Origin: Anaerolineales bacterium UBA6668
Lineage (GTDB): Bacteria; Chloroflexota; Anaerolineae; Anaerolineales; UBA6668
Direction: 5' to 3'
Length of the DNA: 22,160 nt
NCBI GenBank assembly: GCA_002455215.1
Contig: DKKK01000115.1
Coordinates: 1-22,160, forward strand
Made by a program: the position numbers and the translations under genes. Positions 7,747 to 16,725 of the stretch are shown here, in pieces. Numbering within the stretch: position 1 is the stretch's first letter; every line of letters starts with the position of its first letter. The notes under the pieces are model-generated. The model searched no databases. It was given only the letters and a program-made list of their open reading frames with translations, and was not told the DNA's origin.

Positions 7747-10410
7747 TTACTGCCCATAAATGCTTTGGTACACCAGATAATACTCATAAATACGGCGAAT
7801 GTAGCGTTGCGGTTGTTCTAACCGTGTGACTTCCAAGAATAGGTCTGGGTCACCTGCGGCAATTGCCCGCCACTTGGCAGAATTGCCGGGTCCGGCGTTG
7901 TATGCCGCTAGTGACGCATACACATCGCCCTTGAAGGTACGCAACTGTTCTTCAAAATAGTATGTACCAAATTCCACATTAATATAAGGACGATATAAAT
8001 CACTGGTTTGATAGTTTTGCCACGCCAATTGTTTGGCAATGTAATCGCCAGTCGTTGGGATGATTTGCATCAGCCCGCCTGCCGCCGCTGAAGATGTGAC
8101 ACCACTTTGGAAAAAGCTTTCTTGGCGGATGAGCGCGTAGCTGAGCAGAACATCGACTTCATAACGCTCACTGGCGGGCACGACGAGTTCATCATAGTAA
8201 GGGGCGTAACGCAGGTAGGTGAACCATTCCGGCGAGCTAAACAGATTGGTTAAGCCCAATTCTTCGAGTAAATCGCGGGTTGCATTGATTGTGCAGTTAT
8301 AATCGCCTAGTTCACGGCACGCTAATGCTAGGTGATACAACTTGAGTGGTTGGTTCTCGGCGCGTAAGGCGGTACGCAAGCCGCGCAGTTCTTTGCTGGC
8401 GGTACTGGGTCTGCCTGCCCACCAGAGCGCTTCTGCCTGCCGGTAGCGGGCATCCTGCCCAATGGTGTTTTGCCAATCTCCAATTGGAGAGACACCCACT
8501 TGAGCGGCAAGCCAAATTTCCCCCGCCGTTTGCAAAGCTCCGATATCTTTGTTTAGGTTATAGTCTGTGCGGGTGAAGGGGGCGCGCCCTGCCAGCAAGT
8601 CGGCGGCACGCAGTGCGTAATAATTGCCGGGGTTGCTGGCTTGTGCTGTTTGCCAAGCGTTTTGGGCGGCGCTGGCATTGCCCTGGGCTTGTGCTACTTT
8701 GCCCACCCACAAATACGCGGCGGCGCGTTGTTCGGCGCTTACCTTGCTTAATGTGGCGGCTTGGGCGAAGCGTACGCCAGCTTCATTTAGCTTTCCCTGC
8801 CGATAGTAGGAGATACCTGCCAAAAAAGCGCTACTGGGGGCTTCTTCGCTACTCGGATAGTCATCGGCGGCGCGTGCCCACAGGTCAGTGGCAAGTGCTA
8901 GTTCGTCAATGCGCTCGGCAATGCTAGCGGCAGTGACCAGTGCGTAAGCGGCACGGCTACTTTGTGGGTAGGTGTCGGCAAATTCCACATAAAATTGTAC
9001 CGCCGCTTTGCCGTTGTCCACTTCACGCCAGTACATATCCGCCAATTCCAGCCACGCATCCGCCACCAATGCTGAACCGTCATTGTGATGTGCCAATACT
9101 TCACGGAATTGCACTTCGGCATTGTAGGTGTCGCCTTGTTCGCGGTAATACTGTGCCAAGTAATAATGAACCCGCCCATCATGCGCACCGTCATCTTGTG
9201 CCAAGCTCAGAAATTGCTCCACGGCGGTCAGTTTTTCACCTGCATGGTAGGTAATTACGGCTTGAGTTACGCGGTCAATGTTGAAACCCGCATTGAGCAG
9301 GGCTTTCATTGCCGAGAATGCGTCATAGGTTTTCGGGTAGTTGTTCACCGCACTTTGATAGAAGCCATACCCCGCTTCCTTTTGCCCAAGTGCGATATGC
9401 GCTCGCCCGCGCAAAAAATCCATCTGCGCTTTGACTAAATAGCTGGCATTGGGGTCTGCCGCAACTTTTTCATACTGTGCCAATGCGCCTGCCGTATTGC
9501 CACTATCCCACAGCGCTTTGGCATAGGCTAACAACAGTTCTTGTGTGCCAATGGTGCGCGGCGCGGCAAGTGCCATCTCGTAGGCTTGTACTGCGGGCGC
9601 GGGTTGGTCGAGTTTGGCATAAATCCAGCCGAGTTCATCGTACACATACGAATCGAGTAATCCGGGGGCAAGCTCCGTCACTTTTTGGTAGTGTTCAAAT
9701 GCGCTGGCATAATTTTGCTCGCTAGCCAGCAGAATATCTGCCAACAGAAAATGAACATGGGGGGTGTAGGGGCTGGTGGGGTAGCGCTCCAGAAAGGCAA
9801 GTGCGGCAGATTTTGCCCCAGCAGTATCTTGTCGAATCAGGAGCAAGCGAATCTTGCCTAGTTCTGCACGTGCCGCCCAGTTGCTGTCGGAATTTTCGGA
9901 CAAAAAACGCTCAAAAGTGCTGGCGGCATCTTCCCAATAGCCTAGTAATGATAAATGTTCCGCTTCGGCAAGGGTGGCAGGCACCGGTTGACCCGCGCTA
10001 CCATGAATGGGTGTGGTCGCTTGGGGAGTAGGTATCCGTTCATTGCCATGTGGGGTGAGTGTGGGCAGTAAGACAAACTCCCCCCCTTCTTCCAGCGTAA
10101 CCACCACCGTGTTTGCTCCTTCCAGGTGCGGGATGGTTAACGTTGGGGAAGGCTCAATGTTGGCAGGTTGTGTGGCAGTGGGTAGGGCATTTGGGGGTGT
10201 GGCAGTGGGTAAAAGTGTCTCAACGAGCAGAGTTTGTGCAGGAGAAAGTGGCTCAACCAATGGGATTGGCGTGGCAGACTGTAGGGGGATTTCGACTACG
10301 ATTGGGGTGGCGGTCGCCACTGCCTGAATCGGCAGACTGCTACACCCGACCAGCGCTACAGCTAGCCCGCTGAGTAAGGGAATCCACAGAGTTTTCCACT
10401 TTGCACGCAT
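7747..10410 (-). CDS. Lipoprotein soluble lytic transglycosylase with TPR-type repeats
   Basis: It cleaves the MurNAc-GlcNAc bond of peptidoglycan to give anhydro-muropeptides (family knowledge). The 887-aa form starts at ATG 10410 and has a clean lipoprotein signal, MRAKWK then a hydrophobic stretch and LVGC (Cys23), followed by a Thr/Pro-rich linker to about 130. TPR-like helical repeats fill about 150-650. The C-terminal SLT domain (about 745-880) has catalytic Glu764 in 'IRQESFFQ', then 'AAGGLMQIIP' and 'AAYNAGPGN'. Upstream in-frame starts (ATG 10428, TTG 10452) would only add a polar extension. It should act outside, tethered to the membrane. It heads a two-gene operon with the solute-binding protein and is divergent from the pullulanase. 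Confidence 0.93.
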   Translation of the reverse strand: MRAKWKTLWIPLLSGLAVALVGCSSLPIQAVATATPIVVEIPLQSATPIPLVEPLSPAQTLLVETLLPTATPPNALPTATQPANIEPSPTLTIPHLEGANTVVVTLEEGGEFVLLPTLTPHGNERIPTPQATTPIHGSAGQPVPATLAEAEHLSLLGYWEDAASTFERFLSENSDSNWAARAELGKIRLLLIRQDTAGAKSAALAFLERYPTSPYTPHVHFLLADILLASEQNYASAFEHYQKVTELAPGLLDSYVYDELGWIYAKLDQPAPAVQAYEMALAAPRTIGTQELLLAYAKALWDSGNTAGALAQYEKVAADPNASYLVKAQMDFLRGRAHIALGQKEAGYGFYQSAVNNYPKTYDAFSAMKALLNAGFNIDRVTQAVITYHAGEKLTAVEQFLSLAQDDGAHDGRVHYYLAQYYREQGDTYNAEVQFREVLAHHNDGSALVADAWLELADMYWREVDNGKAAVQFYVEFADTYPQSSRAAYALVTAASIAERIDELALATDLWARAADDYPSSEEAPSSAFLAGISYYRQGKLNEAGVRFAQAATLSKVSAEQRAAAYLWVGKVAQAQGNASAAQNAWQTAQASNPGNYYALRAADLLAGRAPFTRTDYNLNKDIGALQTAGEIWLAAQVGVSPIGDWQNTIGQDARYRQAEALWWAGRPSTASKELRGLRTALRAENQPLKLYHLALACRELGDYNCTINATRDLLEELGLTNLFSSPEWFTYLRYAPYYDELVVPASERYEVDVLLSYALIRQESFFQSGVTSSAAAGGLMQIIPTTGDYIAKQLAWQNYQTSDLYRPYINVEFGTYYFEEQLRTFKGDVYASLAAYNAGPGNSAKWRAIAAGDPDLFLEVTRLEQPQRYIRRIYEYYLVYQSIYGQ

Positions 10411-10416
10411 GGTAGG

Positions 10417-10425
10417 ATGATAGCA
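10417..10425 (-). promoter_or_regulatory. Extended -10 promoter element of the transglycosylase gene
   Basis: Read on the minus strand, TGCTATCAT fits an extended -10 (TG-n-TATAAT) with one mismatch. Its last base is separated from the ATG at 10410 by only six bases, so transcription would begin at about the start codon itself. That fits the lack of any Shine-Dalgarno before this ATG. No -35 at standard spacing is visible. Confidence 0.4.
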
Positions 10426-10655
10426 CATTTTGCAGGCTTTGCGCGTGAACAATTGATGAGCGGTGAGTATTGCTGGTTAGATATGCACAGTGGGCATGAA
10501 AATTGTGTATTCATCTGTAAGGAAAAAAGTGCATTTTTGACCGGTGCTGAATATATTTTTTACTGTTGCGTTTTCATTCGTGATACAATTGGGTTTGAAA
10601 TAGGGCGGAATGCCCACAAAAAGTTCATTTTTTAACCACTTATCTGATAAAAATT

Positions 10656-13600
10656 ATGTCCAAAATCCTTCGTGCCTCCCTGCGTTTTGGTTTTTTTGCG
10701 TTGTTTTTATTCTGCTTATCGCCACTTTCTCAGGTGATGGCACAATCCGCCAACCCTGGCGAAAACCAGGTGGCGATCCATTATCGCCGGCTAAATGGCG
10801 ACTATGACGGTTGGGGGCTTCATGTGTGGGGTCCCACAATTGAGCAGGGCGTTACTTGGCAAACGCCACTAATGCCGGATGGTCAAGATGAATATGGCAT
10901 TTATTGGCTGATTGATATGGAGGCTGGGGCGCCATTGGTGAATTATATTGTTCACTTGGGCGACCAAAAAGATCCCGGTCCCGACCAAAGCTTAGACATT
11001 GACGCACTGGGGCGCGAAATTTGGCTCATTCAAGGTAGCGCGACCCAATATACCGACTCAGACTTTGCAATGGAGGCTCTTTTGGCTCTTTCTTTTGGCG
11101 ACATTACCAAGCAAAACGCATATTGGGTTACGCCTGATACCATCTTGTGGCCGCTCGGCACAGGAGCAAAAGCCAAGTACACCCTACTCTATAGCCCCAC
11201 CGGTGAAATCAAAGCCAGTGCGGAAGGGTTGGTAGGCGGTGAAGAAATTGTGTTGGAGTTTGTCTCACGCACCCCTTCAGACGAATTGGTGGCAAAATAC
11301 CCACACTTGCGCCGCTCTGTGCAGTTGCGCCTTCCCCAAAGCGCGGTGGGGCGTGTGCCAGAACTGTTGCGCGGGCAAACGGCTATCAAAATTCAATTGC
11401 CGGATGGCACACACTTGGATGCAACTGGCTTACAAATTGCTGGGGTACTGGACACACTTTATCCGTATGATGGCGTACTGGGCGTGAGTTGGCAGGGTAC
11501 AGCCCCCGCCTTGCAGGTGTGGGCGCCTACTGCTAGCAGTGTAACTTTGCATTTGTTCGACACTCCCACAGCCGAAGAACCATCACTTTCGCAACCGATG
11601 GAATTTAATCCAGTCAATGGCGTCTGGCAAGTGGTGGGGGATGCCAGTTGGAAAGGCAAGTTCTACTTATACGAAGTGGCGGTTTTTGTGCCACGTGAAG
11701 GTAAATTCTATACCAATGTGGTCACAGACCCCTATTCCTTTAGCCTGACGCAGAATAGCACCAAAAGCCAAATTGTGGATTTGAGCGATACGGAACTGCA
11801 ACCGGCTGGCTGGCAAGCTTTGGAAAAACCGCAGGTGAAAAATTTCAACAACCTGGTCATTTATGAACTGCACATGCGAGATTTTTCCGCTTTGGATGAG
11901 AGTGTGCCTGCCGATGAACGCGGTACTTACCTAGCGTTCACCCACCCGGATAGCGTCGGTATGACCCACCTAGCGCAATTGGCACAAGCCGGACTCACCC
12001 ACCTGCACCTGCTCCCTACCTTTGATATTGCCACTATCAACGAAGACAAATCCACTTGGCAGTACCCGGATTATGCCGCACTTGCCGAGCTAGCTCCTAC
12101 TAGCGAAGAACAGCAAGCGGAAATTCAAGCTTTGCGTGGCACTGACCCGTTTAATTGGGGGTACGATCCTTATCACTACACCGTCCCCGAAGGTAGCTAT
12201 AGCACCAACCCGCAAGGGACAGACCGCATTGTCGAGTTCCGTCAGATGGTACAAGCTTTGAACGGCATTGGACTCAATGTGGTGTTAGATGTGGTGTATA
12301 ACCATACCAATGCCGCTTACCAAAGCGAAAAATCGGTGTTGGACAAAATTGTGCCCGGTTATTATCATCGTCTGACTGATAACGGCGCGGTTGCCACCAG
12401 CACTTGTTGCCAAAACACAGCGACCGAAAATGCCATGATGCGCAAGTTGATGATTGACTCGGTACTGACTTGGGCAGTGCAATATAAGGTGGACGGTTTC
12501 CGCTTTGACTTGATGGGGCATCACATGAAGGAAGACCTGTTGGCGGTGCGTGCCGCATTGGATAGCCTGACACTGGAAAAGGACGGTGTGGATGGCAAAC
12601 GCATTTATGTGTACGGTGAAGGCTGGGATTTTGGCGAAGTTGCCGACAATGTGCGCGGTGTGAACGCTACGCAAATCAACTTGGCAGGCACTGGCATTGG
12701 CACGTTTAATGACCGTTTGCGCGATGCCGTGCGCGGTGGCAATCCGTTCCGTGATGTGCGTGAACAGGGCTTTGCAACAGGCATGTTCATTGCTCCCAAT
12801 GTGGACAATGAATTGAGCGTAGACGAACAAAAGGCGGCTTTGCTGGCATTGATGGACAACATTCGCATTGGTTTGGCGGGCAATCTGGCGGGCTATGCTT
12901 TTGTTGGCGCGAGTGGAGAAACCGTGCGCGGTGACCAATTGGACTACAATGGCGAACCTTCCGGCTACAATCTGCTCCCGCAGGAAAATGTGGTGTATGT
13001 CTCTGCCCACGACAACGAAGCGCTTTTTGATGCTATTCAATACAAGGCGGCAGAAGATGTGACAATTGCGGAGCGGGTAAAGATGCAACAGTTGGCACTC
13101 ACTGTCCCGATGTTGAGTCAAGGCGTGCCATTCTTTGATGCTGGAAGCGATCTGCTTCGCAGTAAGTCTTTTGAGCGAGACAGTTACGACAGTGGTGATT
13201 ATTTCAACCGCATTGATTGGAGCGGGCAAAGCAACAACTGGGGCATTGGCTTGCCACCTAAAGAACGCAATGGCAATAACTACCCACTCATTACCCGCCT
13301 ATTGAGTAATCCCGACCTAGCGGTAAGCCCTGAGCAAATTCAAGCCACCACCGCACTCTTCCAGGATTTCTTGCAAATTCGTAAATCCAGCCCACTCTTC
13401 CACCTACGAACTGCCGAAGAAGTGCAAAATGTGGTGAAATTCTACAACGTGGGGCCCGACCAAACACCCGGCTTGATTGTGATGGTCTTGCAAGATGGGG
13501 CGGAGAGCATTGTGGTGTTGTTTAATGCTACACGGGAAAGCCAAACCTTCCAAATTAACGCAGGGCTTAGTTATGACAGCTATGCTTTGCACCCGATATT

Positions 13601-13904
13601 GGCGGCAAGTGATTCAGAGCGCTATTTGGAAATGTCTGCCGATGGCGTGAACTTCACCGTGCCCGCTCTGAGTACGGGGGTATTTGTAGGAGGAATCGTG
13701 CCCGCCGAGTCGCCTGCTGAAGCGACCACCGAGACACTCTACCTACCCGTGATTGGCGGTGATGGTGCGTCAGCCGCAACCCCAGCCCCTGCCGAAGCCC
13801 CACGTGCCGACAGCCGACTGCCGCTCTTATTCATTTTTGGTGGGGCTGTCTTGCTGGGCGCACTGGCAGGCTTGTGGACTTGGCGGCGAGACCCAATGAG
13901 ATAA
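10656..13904 (+). CDS. pulA: Surface-anchored type I pullulanase (GH13)
   Basis: It hydrolyses alpha-1,6 branch points in pullulan, starch or glycogen-type glucans. The 1082-aa protein has a signal peptide (cleavage likely after VMA, residue 29), a CBM41 starch-binding domain (about 37-125), an N-terminal region with CBM48 (about 275-375) and the GH13 barrel (about 395-890). Visible motifs are 'FNWGYDPYHY' near 498, 'DVVYNHT' near 545, nucleophile Asp618 in 'GFRFDLMGHH', acid/base Glu655 in 'GEGWDF' and Asp786 in 'SAHDNE'. GHH and the 'TCCQNTATE' segment point to the limit-dextrinase-like GH13_13 group. A beta domain, an Ala/Pro linker and a C-terminal membrane helix (about 1054-1076) with basic 'WRRDPMR' follow, so it is membrane-tethered outside. 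No clear Shine-Dalgarno precedes the ATG; TACAAT (10584-10589) is a possible -10. Confidence 0.95.
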   Translation: MSKILRASLRFGFFALFLFCLSPLSQVMAQSANPGENQVAIHYRRLNGDYDGWGLHVWGPTIEQGVTWQTPLMPDGQDEYGIYWLIDMEAGAPLVNYIVHLGDQKDPGPDQSLDIDALGREIWLIQGSATQYTDSDFAMEALLALSFGDITKQNAYWVTPDTILWPLGTGAKAKYTLLYSPTGEIKASAEGLVGGEEIVLEFVSRTPSDELVAKYPHLRRSVQLRLPQSAVGRVPELLRGQTAIKIQLPDGTHLDATGLQIAGVLDTLYPYDGVLGVSWQGTAPALQVWAPTASSVTLHLFDTPTAEEPSLSQPMEFNPVNGVWQVVGDASWKGKFYLYEVAVFVPREGKFYTNVVTDPYSFSLTQNSTKSQIVDLSDTELQPAGWQALEKPQVKNFNNLVIYELHMRDFSALDESVPADERGTYLAFTHPDSVGMTHLAQLAQAGLTHLHLLPTFDIATINEDKSTWQYPDYAALAELAPTSEEQQAEIQALRGTDPFNWGYDPYHYTVPEGSYSTNPQGTDRIVEFRQMVQALNGIGLNVVLDVVYNHTNAAYQSEKSVLDKIVPGYYHRLTDNGAVATSTCCQNTATENAMMRKLMIDSVLTWAVQYKVDGFRFDLMGHHMKEDLLAVRAALDSLTLEKDGVDGKRIYVYGEGWDFGEVADNVRGVNATQINLAGTGIGTFNDRLRDAVRGGNPFRDVREQGFATGMFIAPNVDNELSVDEQKAALLALMDNIRIGLAGNLAGYAFVGASGETVRGDQLDYNGEPSGYNLLPQENVVYVSAHDNEALFDAIQYKAAEDVTIAERVKMQQLALTVPMLSQGVPFFDAGSDLLRSKSFERDSYDSGDYFNRIDWSGQSNNWGIGLPPKERNGNNYPLITRLLSNPDLAVSPEQIQATTALFQDFLQIRKSSPLFHLRTAEEVQNVVKFYNVGPDQTPGLIVMVLQDGAESIVVLFNATRESQTFQINAGLSYDSYALHPILAASDSERYLEMSADGVNFTVPALSTGVFVGGIVPAESPAEATTETLYLPVIGGDGASAATPAPAEAPRADSRLPLLFIFGGAVLLGALAGLWTWRRDPMR

Positions 13905-13909
13905 GGCTT

Positions 13910-13945
13910 TTGGGTTGTATGATAGGCATCATTCATGCAACCCAA
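13910..13945. repeat. Hairpin downstream of pullulanase
   Basis: TTGGGTTG (13910-13917) is the exact complement of CAACCCAA (13938-13945), and ATGAT/ATCAT arms inside extend the hairpin. It starts 6 bases after the pullulanase stop. No T-run follows, so it is only a possible terminator or mRNA 3'-end stabiliser. Confidence 0.55.
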
Positions 13946-13964
13946 CATCCGATGTAGAGGCTAT

Positions 13965-14030
13965 ATTCGGCATGTATGACCATTTCGCCCTTTTATTAAT
14001 GAAAAGGCGTCTTTCTAAATTGTGCCGAAT
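13965..14030. repeat. Nested inverted repeat before the glycan cassette
   Basis: The outer arms ATTCGGCA (13965-13972) and TGCCGAAT (14023-14030) match exactly. Inside them CGCCC-TTTT (13986-13994) can pair with AAAA-GGCG (14002-14009) around a 7-base loop with one bulge. The 66-bp structure lies 62 bp before the methyltransferase start. It could be a terminator with the inner T-run, a regulatory site, or a small repeat element. A weak promoter-like pair, TTACCG and TTTAAT (14043-14072), lies downstream. Confidence 0.5.
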
Positions 14031-14092
14031 GTAGCAATTTAATTACCGTTTCTCAAAACAGTTTGTTTTAATGTAGCCACTAATGGGTAGGT

Positions 14093-14758
14093 ATGGAAAC
14101 ACTTCAGGATTTAGGAAAAGAATATCAGCAAAGGTTTTTGGCTTTAGCGCCATATCGCAATGCAGTTTGGAAAATATTAGTCAACCAATTTTTCGATGTA
14201 TTCATCAAACCTAACCACATAATTTTGGACTTAGGAAGTGGTTGGGGCGAGTTCATTAATCATGTGAGCGCAAAGCGCAGAATTGCCATGGACCTTAACC
14301 CCGAAACCCGTTTGCGTGCGAAGGAGGGGGTGGAGGTTCTTTTGCAGGATTGTTCGCAAAAATGGCAAATAGCAGAAGCAGAATTGGATCTTGTTTTTAC
14401 CAGTAATTTTTTTGAGCATTTGCCCGACAAGGACGCATTACGCCGAACTTTGCAAGAAGCATTTCGTTGCCTAAAACCAGATGGACACCTGATTTGCCTG
14501 GGTCCAAACATTCGTTTTCTTCACGGGGCTTATTGGGATTTTTGGGATCATTTTTTGCCTTTAACAGACCGTTCCATGGTGGAAATTCTCACATTAGTAG
14601 GGTTTGCTGTGGAGCGTGTGGAGCCGCGCTTTCTTCCGTATTCCATGTCACAGGGATTTACTCCGCCCCTTGCTTTCATCGCGCTCTATTTAAGATTGCC
14701 CTTTCTTTGGCGCATCTTTGGCAAGCAATTTTTAGTGATTGCTCGAAAGCCGGCTTAA
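14093..14758 (+). CDS. Class I SAM-dependent methyltransferase
   Basis: This 221-aa protein has the Rossmann-type SAM-binding signature: motif I 'ILDLGSGWGEFI' around 44-55, an acidic residue Asp67 after strand 2 in 'AMDLNP', and 'FFEHLPD' at 106-112. The C-terminal segment after about 190 is hydrophobic and basic, as in methyltransferases acting on lipid-linked or sugar substrates. The acceptor is unknown. It is the first gene of a co-directional cassette with a glycosyltransferase and two epimerases, so methylation of a glycan or lipid carrier is likely (inference). The ATG at 14093 has a GGTAGG-like sequence unusually close before it. GC content is lower than in the flanking genes. Confidence 0.85.
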   Translation: METLQDLGKEYQQRFLALAPYRNAVWKILVNQFFDVFIKPNHIILDLGSGWGEFINHVSAKRRIAMDLNPETRLRAKEGVEVLLQDCSQKWQIAEAELDLVFTSNFFEHLPDKDALRRTLQEAFRCLKPDGHLICLGPNIRFLHGAYWDFWDHFLPLTDRSMVEILTLVGFAVERVEPRFLPYSMSQGFTPPLAFIALYLRLPFLWRIFGKQFLVIARKPA

Positions 14759-14845
14759 ATTTAATTTCGAGATTTGGCACAGTTCTGTCGTGTCGAATGT
14801 GAGATGAGTCAAAAGTTCACTCGGATTATCCTTTTGAAAAACCAT

Positions 14846-15661
14846 ATGAAACTTTCTATTATTATTCCAGCAAGAAATGAGTCCGAGAATTTAAAAACGA
14901 CTATTCCACTGTTGGCAAATCACTTAGACAAGGTAGGCATAACAGATTTTGAAATGATCGTGATAGACGATGGTAGCCATGACGCAACGAGCCAAGTTGT
15001 GACCGAATTTCATAATCAAGACCAGCGGATTAACGTGATTCAAAATACCGGTAGAAATGGTTTTGGCAGGGCAATTATTTGTGGGTTAAACAATTATAAC
15101 GGGGACGCAGTGGTGATTTATATGGCGGATGCCTCCGATGCGCCTGCCGATGTGGAAAAATATTATTACGTTTTGCGAGATGAAGCAGAATGTGCTTTTG
15201 GGTCACGCTTTATCAAAGGCTCGAAAATATTAAACTACCCAAAACTAAAGCTAGCGATTAATCGAATTGCCAATCACTTTTTACGCCTATTGTTTTTTCA
15301 AAAATTTAATGACTTTACGAATGCGTTTAAGGGCTATCGTGCAAATGTGATTGAAGGTTGCCGCCCTTTTATCTCACCCCACTTTAATTTGACTGTGGAG
15401 CTACCCCTAAAAGCGCTGGTTCGAGGTTATTCTTTTAAAGTAGTACCTATTTCATGGGCAGATAGAGAACTAGGCTCTTCTCACTTGAAAATGCGTGAAC
15501 AAGGAAGCCGGTATTTATTTACAGTCCTTTCGATTTGGTTTGAATGGTTATTGACGCGCAACGATTATCACCGCCGGGGAGACATTCCGGATAAAAGCGA
15601 TGTTTTGCGTGCCAAGCCCAATAAAAATATGTTGGTTAATGAAAAATATGAACAAAACTAA
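14846..15661 (+). CDS. Family 2 glycosyltransferase, DPM-like
   Basis: The 271-aa GT-A protein has 'IPARNE' at 7-12, 'IDDGS' at 40-44 and the metal/nucleotide-binding acidic cluster 'MADASD' (Asp95, Asp98). This layout, with 'NAFKGYR' and '[12 protein letters not shown]' further on, resembles dolichyl-phosphate-mannose-synthase-like enzymes that charge a polyprenyl phosphate or transfer to a lipid acceptor. No C-terminal membrane helices are present. The ATG at 14846 gives the standard GT2 N-terminus; ATG 14804 and TTG 14774 are in-frame alternatives lacking family support. It overlaps the next gene by 14 bases, so they are one operon. Donor sugar and acceptor cannot be read from the sequence. 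Confidence 0.88.
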   Translation: MKLSIIIPARNESENLKTTIPLLANHLDKVGITDFEMIVIDDGSHDATSQVVTEFHNQDQRINVIQNTGRNGFGRAIICGLNNYNGDAVVIYMADASDAPADVEKYYYVLRDEAECAFGSRFIKGSKILNYPKLKLAINRIANHFLRLLFFQKFNDFTNAFKGYRANVIEGCRPFISPHFNLTVELPLKALVRGYSFKVVPISWADRELGSSHLKMREQGSRYLFTVLSIWFEWLLTRNDYHRRGDIPDKSDVLRAKPNKNMLVNEKYEQN

Positions 15662-16709
15662 AACGATTTTAGTAACAGGCTCTAGCGGGTTAATTGGCTC
15701 TGAAGTTGTGACTTACTTTGACAACTTGGGTTGGCAGGTGGTGGGAATAGACAACAATATGCGGATGGAGTTTTTTGGCGAAAAAGGTGACACACGCTGG
15801 AATCAAGCACGTTTGCTCACCCAATGCAAAAATTTCCGACATGTTGAGCTAGATATTCGAGACCGGGCAGGTGTGCAATCACTATTGGCACAGCTTAAAC
15901 CGCAATTGCTCGTACACACTGCCGCACAGCCTAGCCACGACTTAGCCGCTAGCATTCCGTACAAAGACTTTGATGTGAATGCAGGCGGAACACTCAATCT
16001 ATTGGAAGCAGTTCGCGTACATTGCCCCGAAACCATATTTGTGCATCTTTCTACAAACAAAGTGTATGGTGACCGTCCAAACGTCATTCCTTTGGTAGAG
16101 CTACAAACACGGTGGGATTACGCCGACCCACAATTCGCCAATGGTATTAACGAATTGATGAGTATTGACCAATCCAAACACTCGCTCTTCGGCGCATCAA
16201 AGGTGGCGGCAGATATTTTTGTGCAAGAATATGGCAGATATTTTGGCATTCGCACGGCTTGTTTTCGGGGTGGGTGTCTAACCGGACCGAATCATTCAGG
16301 CGTAGAATTGCATGGCTTCCTAAGTTACCTAACCTATTGCAATGTGGTTGGCAAACCGTACATCATTTATGGGTATAAGGGCAAACAAGTACGTGACAAT
16401 ATTCATGCCTATGACGTAGCGCGTGCCATCCAGTTCTTTTTTGAGCATCCAACTTGTGGCGCTGTTTATAATTTGGGTGGCGGGCGTGCCAACTCGGTCT
16501 CGATATTAGAAGCATTTGAGCGTTGTGAACAACTGACCGGCAAAAAAATGCAGTATCGGTACGAAGACACTGCGCGGGTGGGCGACCATATTTGCTATAT
16601 CTCCGACTTAAGTTATATCAAAAAATCTTTACCCGGTTGGGATATTACGAAGAATATTGATACGGTCTTTGAAGAAATTATTGCCTCCTGGCAAGCTCGC
16701 TTAGCCTAA
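15648..16709 (+). CDS. NAD-dependent epimerase/dehydratase (CDP-paratose 2-epimerase-like)
   Basis: The 353-aa extended-SDR protein has NAD-binding '[12 protein letters not shown]' near the N-terminus. Segments such as 'HTAAQPSHD', 'LSTNKVYGD', '[13 protein letters not shown]' and 'YNLGGG' are those of the RfbE/CDP-tyvelose (paratose) 2-epimerase-like group, which interconverts nucleotide-linked sugars. The usual catalytic YxxxK reads F-G-A-S-K (Phe181, Lys185): the tyrosine is replaced by phenylalanine, so the chemistry may differ from textbook SDRs. ATG 15648 gives the compact family N-terminus; ATG 15639 is equally possible. It overlaps the preceding glycosyltransferase gene by 14 bases. 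It probably supplies or modifies the sugar used by that enzyme. Confidence 0.85.
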   Translation: MNKTKTILVTGSSGLIGSEVVTYFDNLGWQVVGIDNNMRMEFFGEKGDTRWNQARLLTQCKNFRHVELDIRDRAGVQSLLAQLKPQLLVHTAAQPSHDLAASIPYKDFDVNAGGTLNLLEAVRVHCPETIFVHLSTNKVYGDRPNVIPLVELQTRWDYADPQFANGINELMSIDQSKHSLFGASKVAADIFVQEYGRYFGIRTACFRGGCLTGPNHSGVELHGFLSYLTYCNVVGKPYIIYGYKGKQVRDNIHAYDVARAIQFFFEHPTCGAVYNLGGGRANSVSILEAFERCEQLTGKKMQYRYEDTARVGDHICYISDLSYIKKSLPGWDITKNIDTVFEEIIASWQARLA

Positions 16710-16725
16710 CCTATAGGAACATAGA

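Noticed and set aside
9982..10332. Thr/Pro-rich repetitive coding stretch in the transglycosylase as a possible mobile or tandem repeat
   Set aside because: It is a normal low-complexity linker between the lipid anchor and the folded domains, with no regular DNA repeat unit.
10411..10452. N-terminal extension of the lytic transglycosylase from TTG 10452 or ATG 10428
   Set aside because: It would place polar, cysteine-containing residues before a canonical lipoprotein signal peptide that begins at ATG 10410.
12285..13229. Long open frame (314 codons) on the minus strand opposite the pullulanase
   Set aside because: It lies wholly antisense to the conserved GH13 catalytic region, its translation has no recognisable domain, and it reflects codon bias of the real gene.
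14774..14845. Longer glycosyltransferase start at TTG 14774 or ATG 14804
   Set aside because: GT2 proteins of this type begin directly with the first beta strand, as from ATG 14846; the added residues have no family match.
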